Assembly: GCA_016931855.1 (NCBI GenBank) | Contig: JAFGDZ010000048.1 | Location: 62,001 to 126,000 of the forward strand | DNA: 64,000 nt | Direction of reading: 5' to 3' | From: Bacteroidales bacterium | Lineage (GTDB): Bacteria > Bacteroidota > Bacteroidia > Bacteroidales > Tenuifilaceae | Part shown: piece by piece, positions 35,250 to 43,936 of the stretch | How positions within the stretch are numbered: position 1 is the first letter of the stretch | Layout of the letters: the number at the start of each line of letters is the position of its first letter | Position numbers and translations under genes: made by a program | The notes under the pieces: model-generated | What the model was told of the DNA's origin: nothing | Seen by the model: the letters and a program-made list of their open reading frames with translations, nothing else | The model's database searches: none

Positions 35250-38213
35250 ATGGATAATAAAAAATCCAAAAATCCTAAACAGGTAAAGCCCAAGTCAACA
35301 AGGCTTTTAACTCAAGCAACAGCGCTTCCCAATCCCACTTTATTCCCAATTGTTGGTATAGGTGCCTCGGCAGGCGGGTTAGATGCGTTGGAGCAGTTTC
35401 TTAGTAATGTACCTCCTAGTAGTGGAATGGCCTTTGTTGTAATTCAGCACCTAGACCCCACCCAGAAGGGAATGCTACCAGAGCTATTGCAAAGGGTTAC
35501 AACAATGAAAGTTTTACTAGCCAAAAACCGATTGGTAGTAAAGCCAAACTGCGTATATGTAATACCACCAAACAAAAGCATGTCTATTCTTAATGGTGCG
35601 CTTTTGCTCTTTAGCCCTATAGAACCAAGGGGGCTACGTTTGCCTATCGATTTCTTCTTTCGCTCATTAGCCGACGATAGAAAGGAGCTAGGCGTAGGGC
35701 TGGTTCTCTCGGGCATGGGCTCCGATGGCAGCGTAGGCCTTTGTGCCATTAAGGAGAGGAACGGTATGGTAGCGGTGCAGGAGCCTTCAACCGCCCAATT
35801 CGATAGTATGCCCCGAAATGCCATAGATTCTACTCCGGTGGATATAGTTGCCCCTCCCAATGAGCTCCCGCATAAAATACTAGAGTTTTTTAAGCAAATG
35901 CCATTAGCAAGTTCTAATCTTGACCAGGAGATAAAAGACAAGAGCTCTCTGGAAAAAATAATTATACTCTTGCGTTCCTTTACTGGTAACGACTTTTCGC
36001 TGTATAAAAAGAGCACGGTGTACAGGCGAATCGAAAGGCGTATGGGAGTACATAAAGTTGGAAAAATATCATCGTATGTTCAGTTCTTGCAGGAGAATCC
36101 AAAGGAAATAGAGATCCTTTTTAAGGAGATAATGATTGGGGTTACAAGCTTTTTTAGAGACTCTAGCGTTTGGGAAAAGTTAGCAGAGAGGGTTCTTCCA
36201 GATCTTATTGCCAATTTACCTTCGGGCTCAAATTTGAGAGCTTGGATCCCCGCTTGCTCCTCGGGAGAGGAGGCTTACTCCATGGCAATAGTTTTTAAAG
36301 AGGTACTTGCCAAGCTAAATCCACCACGACGAATTTCTCTTCAGGTATTTGCCACAGATTTGGACAACGATGCTATTGAGATTGCCCGAAAAGGGGTTTT
36401 TCCCATAAACATTGCTGCCGACGTTTCCCCCGATAGATTGGCTCAATTTTTCTACAAAACAGAAGACGGATACCGTATTAATAGCGATATAAGGGAAATG
36501 GTTGTTTTTGCGCAGCATAACCTTATAATGCACCCACCTTTTACAAAAATAGATATCCTGTCGTGCCGCAACCTGCTTATTTACATGGAGCCAGAGTTGC
36601 AAAAAAAGATACTCAGGTTGTTCTACTATAGCCTCAATACCAATGGGGTAATGCTACTCGGAAGCTCCGAAACGCTAGGGGCTATGAGCCATCTTTTTGT
36701 TCCTATTGATGCAAAATTTAAGCTCTACAAGCCATTGGCCAATGTGCATGAACCCGATGTGTTTAGCTTTCCATCATCATTTGTACACGGCAACCCAGGT
36801 AACGCTATCAAGCCAGAAGCATCGCTCCCTCCTCCAAATATCCAATCGCTGGCAGATCAAGTTCTCTTGGAGCACTTTGCGCCCCCTAGCGTTTTAGTTA
36901 ACCAGAACGGAGATATTGTTTACATAACGGGACGAACAGGGAAATACCTTGAACCCGCTGCAGGCAAAGCTAATTTGAACATCTTTGTTATGCTTCGGGA
37001 GGGGATTCGTAACGAGTTTCACGTGGCCTTTAATCAAGTTATAAGAAACAATGCATCTGTTGTTTTGCGAAACCTACGAGTGCGAACTAACGACAGCACT
37101 CAGCTACTAAACCTTGCTATTCATTGGATTGACAAGCCGGAACCTTTAATAGGCTTAATAATGGTTACCTTCAACGATATCCCCGAAGTAACACCCCCTA
37201 AGTTGCCAAAGGGTAAAAAATCGGTGGGCCACTACAAAACGGAGGAGCTTGAAAAAGAGCTGCAAAATATCCGCGAGGAGATGCAAACCTCCGTTGAGGA
37301 GATGCAGGCGTCGCAGGAGGAGCTAAAATCGGCAAACGAGGAGTTACAATCATCTAACGAGGAGCTACAATCAACCAACGAGGAGCTTACCAGCTCTAAG
37401 GAGGAGATGCAAAGTTTGAACGAGGAGTTCCAAACAGTTAATTCTGAGCTTATGGCAAAAGTGGAGGAATTTGCTAGGGTAGATAACGATATGAAGAACT
37501 TGCTAAATAGCACCGATATTGCCACTCTTTTTCTTGATAAAGACCTGAATATAAGGCGATATACTAATCAGGCTACCAAAATATTTAAGCTAATTAAAAG
37601 TGATATTGGCCGACCCTTTACCGATTTGGTCTCGGATATCATGTACCCCCAAATGGCCGATGATGCCAATGAGGTGCTTAGCTCTCTTGTGCTTATAGAA
37701 AAGCAAATTCCAAGCAAGGATGGGCGCTGGTTCTCCATTCGGATTATGCCGTACCGAACCTTCGACGACAGGATAGACGGGCTTGTAATAACCTTTATCA
37801 ATATAACGGAGCTTAAAACGGTTGAGGATAAATTAAATGAAGCGGAAAGTGTTATTGAGCTGCTATCATCGTCAGCAGCAAATGCTGTGGTAAGGCTATC
37901 GGCTAAAGGTATAATAGAGGCTTTTAACCCTAGTGCGGAGCTGCTGTTTGGATCTAAAAAAAATGAGGCTATTGGTAATAACTTTGTGGAGCTGTTTGTT
38001 CCAGTGCCATTGCGTAAAAAGGCAGTTAGCTCATTGCATAAGCTACTTAGCAGCTCTCAGAATACAAAAATTATCCTTAATATTCAACCAGTTACAGGAG
38101 AAATCCTTGAGGTTGAGTGGGCTGCCAGCATCTTACTCAATAAACTTAAAATATCAACAGGTGTAATTCTAATGGCAAGCCCTAAGCCTTTTCCTAAGAA
38201 TAATAAATTGTAA
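35250..38213 (+). CDS. CheB-CheR-PAS fusion protein (kinase-less)
   Basis: 987 residues from ATG 35250 (the frame is open from TTG 35220). N-terminal CheB methylesterase: VGIGASAGGLDALEQFL (catalytic Ser), VVIQHLDPTQKGMLPEL (His) and LSGMGSDGSVG (Asp). Then CheR methyltransferase: MIGVTSFFRDSSVWEKL, IPACSSGEEAYSMAIV (SAM loop), ILSCRNLLIYMEPELQKKIL. A PAS-like part follows, then a long coiled coil of repeated EELQSSNEELQSTNEEL, then two PAS domains (LLNSTDIATLFLDKDLNIRRYT; VIELLSSSAANAVVRLSAKG). Many such fusions end in a histidine kinase; this one stops after the last PAS. It probably couples methylation-type signalling to the adjacent kinases, but this is inference. No chemoreceptor gene is nearby. 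Confidence 0.88.
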   Translation: MDNKKSKNPKQVKPKSTRLLTQATALPNPTLFPIVGIGASAGGLDALEQFLSNVPPSSGMAFVVIQHLDPTQKGMLPELLQRVTTMKVLLAKNRLVVKPNCVYVIPPNKSMSILNGALLLFSPIEPRGLRLPIDFFFRSLADDRKELGVGLVLSGMGSDGSVGLCAIKERNGMVAVQEPSTAQFDSMPRNAIDSTPVDIVAPPNELPHKILEFFKQMPLASSNLDQEIKDKSSLEKIIILLRSFTGNDFSLYKKSTVYRRIERRMGVHKVGKISSYVQFLQENPKEIEILFKEIMIGVTSFFRDSSVWEKLAERVLPDLIANLPSGSNLRAWIPACSSGEEAYSMAIVFKEVLAKLNPPRRISLQVFATDLDNDAIEIARKGVFPINIAADVSPDRLAQFFYKTEDGYRINSDIREMVVFAQHNLIMHPPFTKIDILSCRNLLIYMEPELQKKILRLFYYSLNTNGVMLLGSSETLGAMSHLFVPIDAKFKLYKPLANVHEPDVFSFPSSFVHGNPGNAIKPEASLPPPNIQSLADQVLLEHFAPPSVLVNQNGDIVYITGRTGKYLEPAAGKANLNIFVMLREGIRNEFHVAFNQVIRNNASVVLRNLRVRTNDSTQLLNLAIHWIDKPEPLIGLIMVTFNDIPEVTPPKLPKGKKSVGHYKTEELEKELQNIREEMQTSVEEMQASQEELKSANEELQSSNEELQSTNEELTSSKEEMQSLNEEFQTVNSELMAKVEEFARVDNDMKNLLNSTDIATLFLDKDLNIRRYTNQATKIFKLIKSDIGRPFTDLVSDIMYPQMADDANEVLSSLVLIEKQIPSKDGRWFSIRIMPYRTFDDRIDGLVITFINITELKTVEDKLNEAESVIELLSSSAANAVVRLSAKGIIEAFNPSAELLFGSKKNEAIGNNFVELFVPVPLRKKAVSSLHKLLSSSQNTKIILNIQPVTGEILEVEWAASILLNKLKISTGVILMASPKPFPKNNKL

Positions 38214-38231
38214 AACTAAACTGATAAAGCC

Positions 38232-38786
38232 ATGAATTACGACGAGCATGATTTTACAAACGCCAAAATGTTGCGTAAAAAAGCTGAGGAGCAACTTGCA
38301 TTGAAACAAAGCGCATCTAGTCAAGTGTCTAATAAAGAATCCGATACAAAAAAACTCTTGCACGAGTTGCAGGTGCACCAAATAGAGCTAGAAATGCAAA
38401 ATGAAGAGCTTCAGAAAGCCTACGAAACGGCCGAAGAAGCCCTTAGAAAGTACACCATGCTATACGATTTAGCTCCCATGGGCTACCTCACACTTGAGAA
38501 GAATGGAATTATTAATGAGCTAAATTTTACTGCGGCCAATTTGCTTGGCGACAAGCGTGTTGCCCTAATTAATAATGCGCTAAAGCTTTACATTGCAGAT
38601 AGCTCAAAGGTTGAGTTTAGCACCTTTTTTAGCAAAGTGCTAAAGGGGAGCACAAAGGAATCGTGTGTGGTGCAGCTGGGATACAACGATAAAGTTCTTG
38701 GCACGGTATATATGGAGGGAATCCTCTCTGCCGACGACGAAAAGTGCTTAGTATCAGTAATTGACATAACAAACTTTAGGAAGTAG
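38232..38786 (+). CDS. Orphan PAS-domain protein
   Basis: 184 residues: an N-terminal charged helix, the motif LHELQVHQIELEMQNEEL (about 43-60), and one PAS domain (LYDLAPMGYLTLEKNGIINELN to VSVIDITNFRK). It ends immediately after the PAS, with no kinase or output domain, and the following DNA does not resume a kinase. It is a paralogue of the N-terminal half of the kinase at 33867. It begins 18 bp after the CheB-CheR gene, so it is likely co-transcribed. It may be a separate sensory subunit that docks to another kinase, or a truncated kinase gene. Confidence 0.75.
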   Translation: MNYDEHDFTNAKMLRKKAEEQLALKQSASSQVSNKESDTKKLLHELQVHQIELEMQNEELQKAYETAEEALRKYTMLYDLAPMGYLTLEKNGIINELNFTAANLLGDKRVALINNALKLYIADSSKVEFSTFFSKVLKGSTKESCVVQLGYNDKVLGTVYMEGILSADDEKCLVSVIDITNFRK

Positions 38787-39207
38787 AGCAACCATTTGTA
38801 CACCAGTAAAGAACGTGGTGTACCCTAATAATTTGCAAACACCGCTGGTGAAATGGCTAAATAAGGTGTGCTTTTGCAGCCTTGGTCTAGTTGGTTCCCC
38901 AGTTTTGGTACTTATTTTACCTATCCCCTTTGTTTTTACTCCGGTTACCATTCAAAGTGGTTTATTTTAGGCGCATAAATCTACTTGTTCCGTATTATTT
39001 GGAATACCCCTATTTCAGCATCCCTTTTAGCAGTATCAAATGGTACTATGGGCTTATCCCGTATCAAAGTAACGCTTTCATATCTGGCTGCTTACTTATA
39101 CACCTGTGAATGTTGTAACAAATTTATAAACTTGTGTAATACAATAGAGTGCTTGCGGAGCCACCTTTGTACCCATAGTTAATAGTTTTAACCCAAAACA
39201 TAAAATC
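38787..39207 (+). other. Intergenic region with promoter F
   Basis: 421 bp with no gene seen. Promoter F occupies 39105-39169; nothing else stands out. Confidence 0.5.
39105..39169 (+). promoter_or_regulatory. Direct-repeat stress promoter F
   Basis: TGTGAA (39105), TTGTAAC (39113-39119), GTGTAAT (39134-39140, 21 bp later), and -7 box CACCTTTG (39162-39169) after 21 bp. The first gene starts 38 bp beyond the -7 box. Confidence 0.75.
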
Positions 39208-39363
39208 ATGGGAAATTTACTTTACGTAGTTGCTGTAATCCTTATAATCCTATGGGCAATAGGTTTTATTGGATATAATGCGGGTGCCGTTATTCATATT
39301 TTATTGGTAATTGCTCTTATAGCCGTATTGCTTAGGATTATACAAGGCAAAAAAATTATTTAG
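39208..39363 (+). CDS. lmo0937 family small membrane protein
   Basis: 51 residues (MGNLLYVVAVILIILWAIGF...), with two membrane helices separated by GYNAGAVIHILLVIALIAVLLRII. This is the lmo0937 family pattern 'L..IAVILIILWLLGF......IHILLVIALIxLLLxLI'. Function unknown, stress-associated in many genomes. First gene behind promoter F. Confidence 0.8.
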   Translation: MGNLLYVVAVILIILWAIGFIGYNAGAVIHILLVIALIAVLLRIIQGKKII

Positions 39364-39415
39364 TGATATTTTCTATTTCTAGATTGCAAATAACCTTCAT
39401 CTAATACAATACTCT

Positions 39416-39568
39416 ATGTCACACGAAAAGGAACCAAAAGGAAAGCCAGGGAAAAAGGCTCCTGCCAAGACCCTGAAAGAGAAGCGAGCCGATAAAGCCA
39501 CTAAACGCGATGAGAGGTCATCTGATGGGAGTTCTGTTATAAGTCCATTTGCTAAACCAAAAAAATAA
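39416..39568 (+). CDS. Small basic hypothetical protein
   Basis: 50 residues, very rich in Lys, Glu, Pro and Ala (KGKPGKKAPAKTLKEKRADK), disordered in appearance, ending FAKPKK. It starts 52 bp after the lmo0937-type gene and its stop is 2 bp before the next start, so it belongs to the same unit. Small basic proteins of this type recur beside lmo0937 genes in Bacteroidota; function unknown. Confidence 0.6.
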   Translation: MSHEKEPKGKPGKKAPAKTLKEKRADKATKRDERSSDGSSVISPFAKPKK

Positions 39569-39570
39569 AA

Positions 39571-39759
39571 ATGAGCGACAACTATCTCAATTGCTGTCAA
39601 TGGGACGAATTAAAAAGTAAGCTGCTCCAGTTATACCCAACGCTAACACCAGCCGATTTAGTATGGCGGCATGGCACCCGAATTGATTTAATAGAGATGA
39701 TTGCAAGCAAGTTGGGCATAACAACAAAGAAGTTACAGAGCGAGATAGATAAGCTTTAA
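39571..39759 (+). CDS. Divergent CsbD-like protein
   Basis: 62 residues. The CsbD frame can still be traced: CQWDELKSKLLQLYPTLTPADL corresponds to W-(N/D)E-xK-x-KL-K-x-x-Y-x-x-LT-x-x-DL, followed by GTRIDLIEMIASKLGITTKKLQSEIDKL in place of GKxDELxGRxQxKxGKTKEE. The basic GNW start is missing, so it is a distant member. Third gene of the promoter F unit. Confidence 0.6.
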   Translation: MSDNYLNCCQWDELKSKLLQLYPTLTPADLVWRHGTRIDLIEMIASKLGITTKKLQSEIDKL

Positions 39760-40210
39760 CCCAATTACCGATAGGTGTTTAAAGCGGAAGGTATTAATGA
39801 GCTAAGGGCTTACACCTTACACCTGTAGGCTATTTACGTAACGGTTGCACTGGTAGCTATTCTTATAATGCTTTTGCCCTTTTAGAATAGGAGGTGGCGC
39901 GTAAGCCAACCGTTGAGAGTACACAGCCAGGGCACAAATCCCATTATCAGAAGCAAGGCAATAGGGTTTAGCCTTGGCTGTTTGCCCTTTTTATGCGTTA
40001 ACCTGCGCTGAATACCGTTGGGCAATTTCATAATAGGATCCGCCGCAAATACGCTCTATTGCCTAACCAAAATCCCTCCTTGCGTTTTTTAACAATTTAT
40101 TGGATTAGGATATTTCCCCCCATTCATAAAAAATACTCTTATGGTTACTTGCTGTATTATTTACAACAGGAGGGAAACCAGTACCAATAATTCATAAAAA
40201 AGTAAAAATC
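39760..40210 (+). other. Intergenic region upstream of the hybrid kinase
   Basis: 451 bp, no gene. It contains a single ACGTAAC heptamer (39836-39842) without a partner 21 bp away, and a structured segment at 39923-39981. Confidence 0.45.
39923..39995 (+). terminator. Large hairpin followed by T-run (terminator or structured RNA)
   Basis: Arms ACAGCCAGGGC (39923-39933) and GCCTTGGCTGT (39971-39981) pair with one mismatch; an inner AAA(T)CCC/GGGTTT stem continues it. TTGCCCTTTTT follows. It may end the promoter F transcript or be the 3' end of a small RNA. Confidence 0.45.
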
Positions 40211-42166
40211 ATGGATACCTTGAGCAGCAACGTAGAACGCACAAACGTAAACCAATCAGAACAAAATTTCGGGCATCAGCTCTCCGTTCTAAAAGGCATT
40301 TTAGAATCTATCAAAACTCCAGTATTTTCTGTTGATGTAGATTTTAAGTACACCAACTACAATAAAGCGCATGTAGCGGTAATGAAGCTATTGTATAATG
40401 CCAACATCGAGCTAAATAGCAATATGCTGGGGTATATAACAGTGGACGAGGATCGCGCAAAGGAGAAGCAAAACCTAACCAAGGCGCTACACCACGAATG
40501 TACTGTTGAAGAGGAGTTTACAGACGAAGCGCATTTAACCAGCTTGTGCTCCGAGGTAACCCACAACCCAATTTACGATAGCGATAACAAAATAACTGGG
40601 GTTATGGTAATTGCTAAAGATACCACCACTGCCAAACGGGGCGAGGAGAAGTTGAGGGAGTCTGAAAAGAGTTACCGCAGGCTTTTTGAGTCGGCAAAAG
40701 ATGGGATACTAATTCTTGATGCCCTAACCGGTCAAATTGACGACGCAAATCCATTTATAACTGATATGCTTGGGTATGGTTATCATGAGCTAATAGGTAA
40801 GGAGCTGTGGGAGATTGGCACATTTAAAAATATTGTTCCCTCAAAAGAGGCTTTTGTTGAGCTACAAAAGAATGGATATATCCGTTTTGAGAACATGCCA
40901 TTGGAAACAAAACACGGCAGGCGCATAAACGTTGAGTTTATAAGCAACGTGTATTTAGTTGATCAGGCTAAAGTTATACAGTGTAATATTCGTGATATCA
41001 CGGAGCGTATTATGGCACATGAGCAGCTACTTGTTGCCAAAGCCAAAGCCGAAGAGAGCGATCGCTTAAAGACTGCTTTTCTGCACAATATCTCGCATGA
41101 AATTCGAACCCCCATGAATGCCATTGTGGGGTTTTCTGGCTTTCTTGTAGAGCCCGACCTAATAGATGAAAAGCGAAAGCTTTTTACCGATATTATAATA
41201 CAAAGTAGCGATCAGCTGCTTGCCATTATTGATGATATTATTTGCATTGCCTCTATTGAGGCAGGGCTAGAGAAAAATCAGGAGACCGAAATCAGCATAA
41301 ACTCAATATGCAAGCTCCTTTACGACCAGTTCTCCCTTAAGACCTTAGGTAAAGCGGTTCTGCTGAGCATGAAAACCCCATTAGCAGACAATGAGGCAAC
41401 CGTTATTACAGACTCTACCAAGCTTACCCAAATCCTGAATAATCTTATTGGCAATGCGCTTAAATTCACCAGGCAGGGGTATGTTAATTTTGGATACTCG
41501 TTAAAAGGCAACTTCTTAGAATTTTTTGTAGAGGACTCGGGAATTGGGATCCCTTTAGATATGCAAGGCATTGTATTTAATCGTTTCCGTCAGGTCGAAA
41601 ATACCAATGAACAGCTATTTGGTGGCTCAGGAATAGGCCTATCCATCTCAAAAGCTTATGTTGAGATGCTTGGAGGTAAAATATGGTTAACGTCCGAACT
41701 GGGTAAAGGTTCTGTGTTCAACTTTACAATTCCTTACAAAAGGGCGAATCTTCAGAAATTAGCTGCCAATCAGCCCCAAAAGGGACTTGGTGTTGATTTA
41801 GAGGCCGTTAAAGAAATACTTGTAGCCGAAGATGACGGCTCTAACTTCATTCTGCTAAACGAGTTCTTATCGCATTCGGGGGTAGCCATTATTAGAGCTC
41901 TAAATGGCGCCGAGGCAGTTGCTCTTTGCAAAGCTAACCCACAAATTAGCCTGGTTTTAATGGACATTAAAATGCCAGTAATGGATGGTTACGATGCAAC
42001 CACACGCATAAAAGAGTTTAGGCCCAACTTGCCCATAGTTGCTTTAACGGCATATTCAACGGAGGTTGATAAGAATAGAGCATTGGCATGTGGTTGCGCC
42101 GATTTTATAAGTAAACCAATAAGAAAGGAACTGTTACTAGCAAAAATTAACGAGTACCTTCGCTAG
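40211..42166 (+). CDS. Hybrid histidine kinase (PAS-PAS-HisKA-HATPase-REC)
   Basis: 651 residues, no membrane helix. Two PAS domains (about 25-140, ending VMVIAKDTTTAKRGEE; about 155-275, LFESAKDGILILDALTG to CNIRDITERI). HisKA with FLHNISHEIRTPMNAI (phospho-His about 295), HATPase_c with NNLIGNALKFT, VEDSGIGIP and GGSGIGLSISK. C-terminal receiver domain (about 533-651): ILVAEDDGSN, LVLMDIKMPVMDGYDA (phospho-Asp), ALTAYS and the Lys of DFISKPI. It is a self-contained phosphorelay module; no output regulator is adjacent. Confidence 0.9.
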   Translation: MDTLSSNVERTNVNQSEQNFGHQLSVLKGILESIKTPVFSVDVDFKYTNYNKAHVAVMKLLYNANIELNSNMLGYITVDEDRAKEKQNLTKALHHECTVEEEFTDEAHLTSLCSEVTHNPIYDSDNKITGVMVIAKDTTTAKRGEEKLRESEKSYRRLFESAKDGILILDALTGQIDDANPFITDMLGYGYHELIGKELWEIGTFKNIVPSKEAFVELQKNGYIRFENMPLETKHGRRINVEFISNVYLVDQAKVIQCNIRDITERIMAHEQLLVAKAKAEESDRLKTAFLHNISHEIRTPMNAIVGFSGFLVEPDLIDEKRKLFTDIIIQSSDQLLAIIDDIICIASIEAGLEKNQETEISINSICKLLYDQFSLKTLGKAVLLSMKTPLADNEATVITDSTKLTQILNNLIGNALKFTRQGYVNFGYSLKGNFLEFFVEDSGIGIPLDMQGIVFNRFRQVENTNEQLFGGSGIGLSISKAYVEMLGGKIWLTSELGKGSVFNFTIPYKRANLQKLAANQPQKGLGVDLEAVKEILVAEDDGSNFILLNEFLSHSGVAIIRALNGAEAVALCKANPQISLVLMDIKMPVMDGYDATTRIKEFRPNLPIVALTAYSTEVDKNRALACGCADFISKPIRKELLLAKINEYLR

Positions 42167-42326
42167 CAGCACCTTGCGTACATTAGCCTCCTTAAACCCA
42201 ATTGGAATTTCACTAAAACCGCGTGTCCCTATCCAAAACTCAGCGCGGATTATCCATTTAACGCCTGTATTCTTCCTTCAGTAATTAGCCTATTCTTGGA
42301 GTTTAGGCATTCCGATAAACCTAACC

Positions 42327-42390
42327 TGTGATATGTGTAACTAATGCAAATAATTGTGTAACAATACCATAAGGTTTGTAGGTATCTTTG
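42327..42390 (+). promoter_or_regulatory. Direct-repeat stress promoter G
   Basis: TGTGAT (42327), GTGTAAC (42335-42341), GTGTAAC (42356-42362, 21 bp later), and -7 box TATCTTTG (42383-42390) after 20 bp. The csbD-like gene starts 37 bp beyond the -7 box. Confidence 0.77.
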
Positions 42391-42426
42391 TTATATCAAA
42401 ATCAGCTTACATAAAAACATTCTACA

Positions 42427-42612
42427 ATGAGAAACTATTTGGTTGGATTCTGGAACGAGCGAAAGGGTAAACTGAAATTGAAGTACCCAATTATAACTGA
42501 TGAGGATTTAGATTTTCACAGGAATAAAGAGAAAGAGATGATAGAGCGATTAGGCTACAAGTTGGGAAAAACCCCAGAGGAACTTCGCACAATAATCAAT
42601 ACCATAAAATAA
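42427..42612 (+). CDS. CsbD family stress protein
   Basis: 61 residues: GFWNERKGKLKLKYPIITDEDL (7-28) and KEKEMIERLGYKLGKTPEELRTIIN, the CsbD pattern. It stands directly behind promoter G. The outer-membrane barrel gene at 42714 follows after 101 bp and may be co-transcribed. Confidence 0.8.
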   Translation: MRNYLVGFWNERKGKLKLKYPIITDEDLDFHRNKEKEMIERLGYKLGKTPEELRTIINTIK

Positions 42613-42713
42613 ACTGTCTGGCACAGGTTAATGTTAGGTCTGTTCCGCTCGGACTATCTCAGCGGGGGCGAAGCCGAAAAGCCATATGAGTAGGGAATGA
42701 AAATGATGAAACC

Positions 42714-43190
42714 ATGAAGAAACTAGGATTTACTATTCTACTGGCATTAGCCTGTACTTTATATAGCCATGCACAGGACTACAATACTGGAATTGGGTTG
42801 CGTGGGGGCTTTGCAAGTGGGGTAACCATTAAGCATTTTGTTAGCTCAAAATCAGCCTTTGAGGGGATTGTTGCTAGCCGCTGGAGGGGAATTGAGCTAA
42901 CTGCCCTATACGAAGTTCATGGCCGAGCCTTTAACACCGAGCGCATGAAATGGTTTATAGGATTTGGCGCACACGCTGGCTTTTGGAATGGCGATAATAC
43001 CAGTAAATACTGGGGTGAGCAGGGTGTTTCGTACACCGTTATTGGGGTTGATGGAATTCTTGGCCTAGAGTATAGCTTTGTAGAAATCCCTTTTAATATA
43101 AGCTTAGACTGGAAACCCGCATTCAACTTTTACGGACATTCTGGTTTTTGGGCCGATGGAGGGGCATTATCAATACGTTACATTTTTTAA
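42714..43190 (+). CDS. Small outer-membrane beta-barrel protein
   Basis: 158 residues. Signal peptide MKKLGFTILLALACTLYSHAQ, then short alternating strands (GIGLRGGFASGVTIKHFV, IGFGAHAGFWNG, GVDGILGLEYSFVEIPFNISLDWKPAFNF) ending GGALSIRYIF with the terminal Phe used for Bam recognition. It is probably an eight-stranded barrel. No specific function can be read. It lies 28 bp upstream of another barrel gene. Confidence 0.7.
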   Translation: MKKLGFTILLALACTLYSHAQDYNTGIGLRGGFASGVTIKHFVSSKSAFEGIVASRWRGIELTALYEVHGRAFNTERMKWFIGFGAHAGFWNGDNTSKYWGEQGVSYTVIGVDGILGLEYSFVEIPFNISLDWKPAFNFYGHSGFWADGGALSIRYIF

Positions 43191-43215
43191 ACAAAACAAA
43201 ACAAAACAAAACAAA
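43191..43215 (+). repeat. Pentanucleotide tandem repeat (ACAAA x5)
   Basis: Five perfect copies of ACAAA lie just before the start codon at 43219, where a Shine-Dalgarno sequence would be. Slippage here could alter the leader of the porin-like gene but not its frame. Confidence 0.85.
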
Positions 43216-43218
43216 CAG

Positions 43219-43836
43219 ATGAAAAAGACACTATTTCTTATTATCGCGTCAGTAGCATTATTCGCTAGCACTGGCTTTAGTCAGGACGTACATTTTGGCC
43301 CAAAGGTGGGGCTTAACCTTTCAAACGTGTACGACTCCGAAGGAGAAGATTTTGATGCCGATGCAAAATTTGGACTGGCCGCAGGCTTATTTGTATCAAT
43401 ACCTATAGGGTCATTCCTTGGTATTCAGCCTGAGGTAATGTTCTCTCAAAAGGGTTTTAAAGCTTCGGGTAGTATTCTTGGCAATAACTACACCTTTAAG
43501 CGCACCCTAAACTACATTGACGTTCCTTTACTTATTGCAGTTAAGCCAAGTGAAATGTTTTCAATTGTTGCTGGGCCTCAGTACTCATACCTTATAAGTA
43601 GCAAGGATGAGTTCGAGGACTCTTTCCTGGATATTGAGCAGGAAGAAGAATTTGAAAACGATAATTTACGCAAAAATACCCTATGCTTTTTGGGCGGATT
43701 TGATGTTAACTTGAGTAGCGTTGTTATTGGTGCCCGGGTTGGCTGGGACTTATTCCAGAACAATGGCGATGGAAGCTCAACTACCCCACGCTACAAAAAC
43801 GTTTGGTATCAGGCCACTATTGGTTTCCGATTCTAG
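43219..43836 (+). CDS. Porin family outer-membrane protein (PF13568-like)
   Basis: 205 residues from ATG 43219 (the frame is open upstream to 43156, but the signal peptide MKKTLFLIIASVALFASTGFSQ starts here). The mature part HFGPKVGLNLSNVYDSEG, LAAGLFVSIPIGSFLGIQPEVMFSQKGFK, LNYIDVPLLIAVKPSEMFSIVAGPQYSYL is the classic 'OmpW/OprF-like beta-barrel, outer membrane protein beta-barrel domain' found throughout Bacteroidota. It contains an acidic loop (EDSFLDIEQEEEFEND) and ends IGFRF. Structural or porin role, specific substrate unknown. Confidence 0.8.
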   Translation: MKKTLFLIIASVALFASTGFSQDVHFGPKVGLNLSNVYDSEGEDFDADAKFGLAAGLFVSIPIGSFLGIQPEVMFSQKGFKASGSILGNNYTFKRTLNYIDVPLLIAVKPSEMFSIVAGPQYSYLISSKDEFEDSFLDIEQEEEFENDNLRKNTLCFLGGFDVNLSSVVIGARVGWDLFQNNGDGSSTTPRYKNVWYQATIGFRF

Positions 43837-43936
43837 AACACCTTGGCTTGTAGGCTAATCCTGCAAGAGCATTAATCACCATACATACAACGGGGAACAT
43901 TCCGAAAAAAACTTAGGAGTAGGAAAACTAACTACA

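Noticed and set aside
39836-39842. ACGTAAC upstream of the hybrid kinase gene
   Set aside because: No second heptamer 21 bp away and no properly spaced -7 box.
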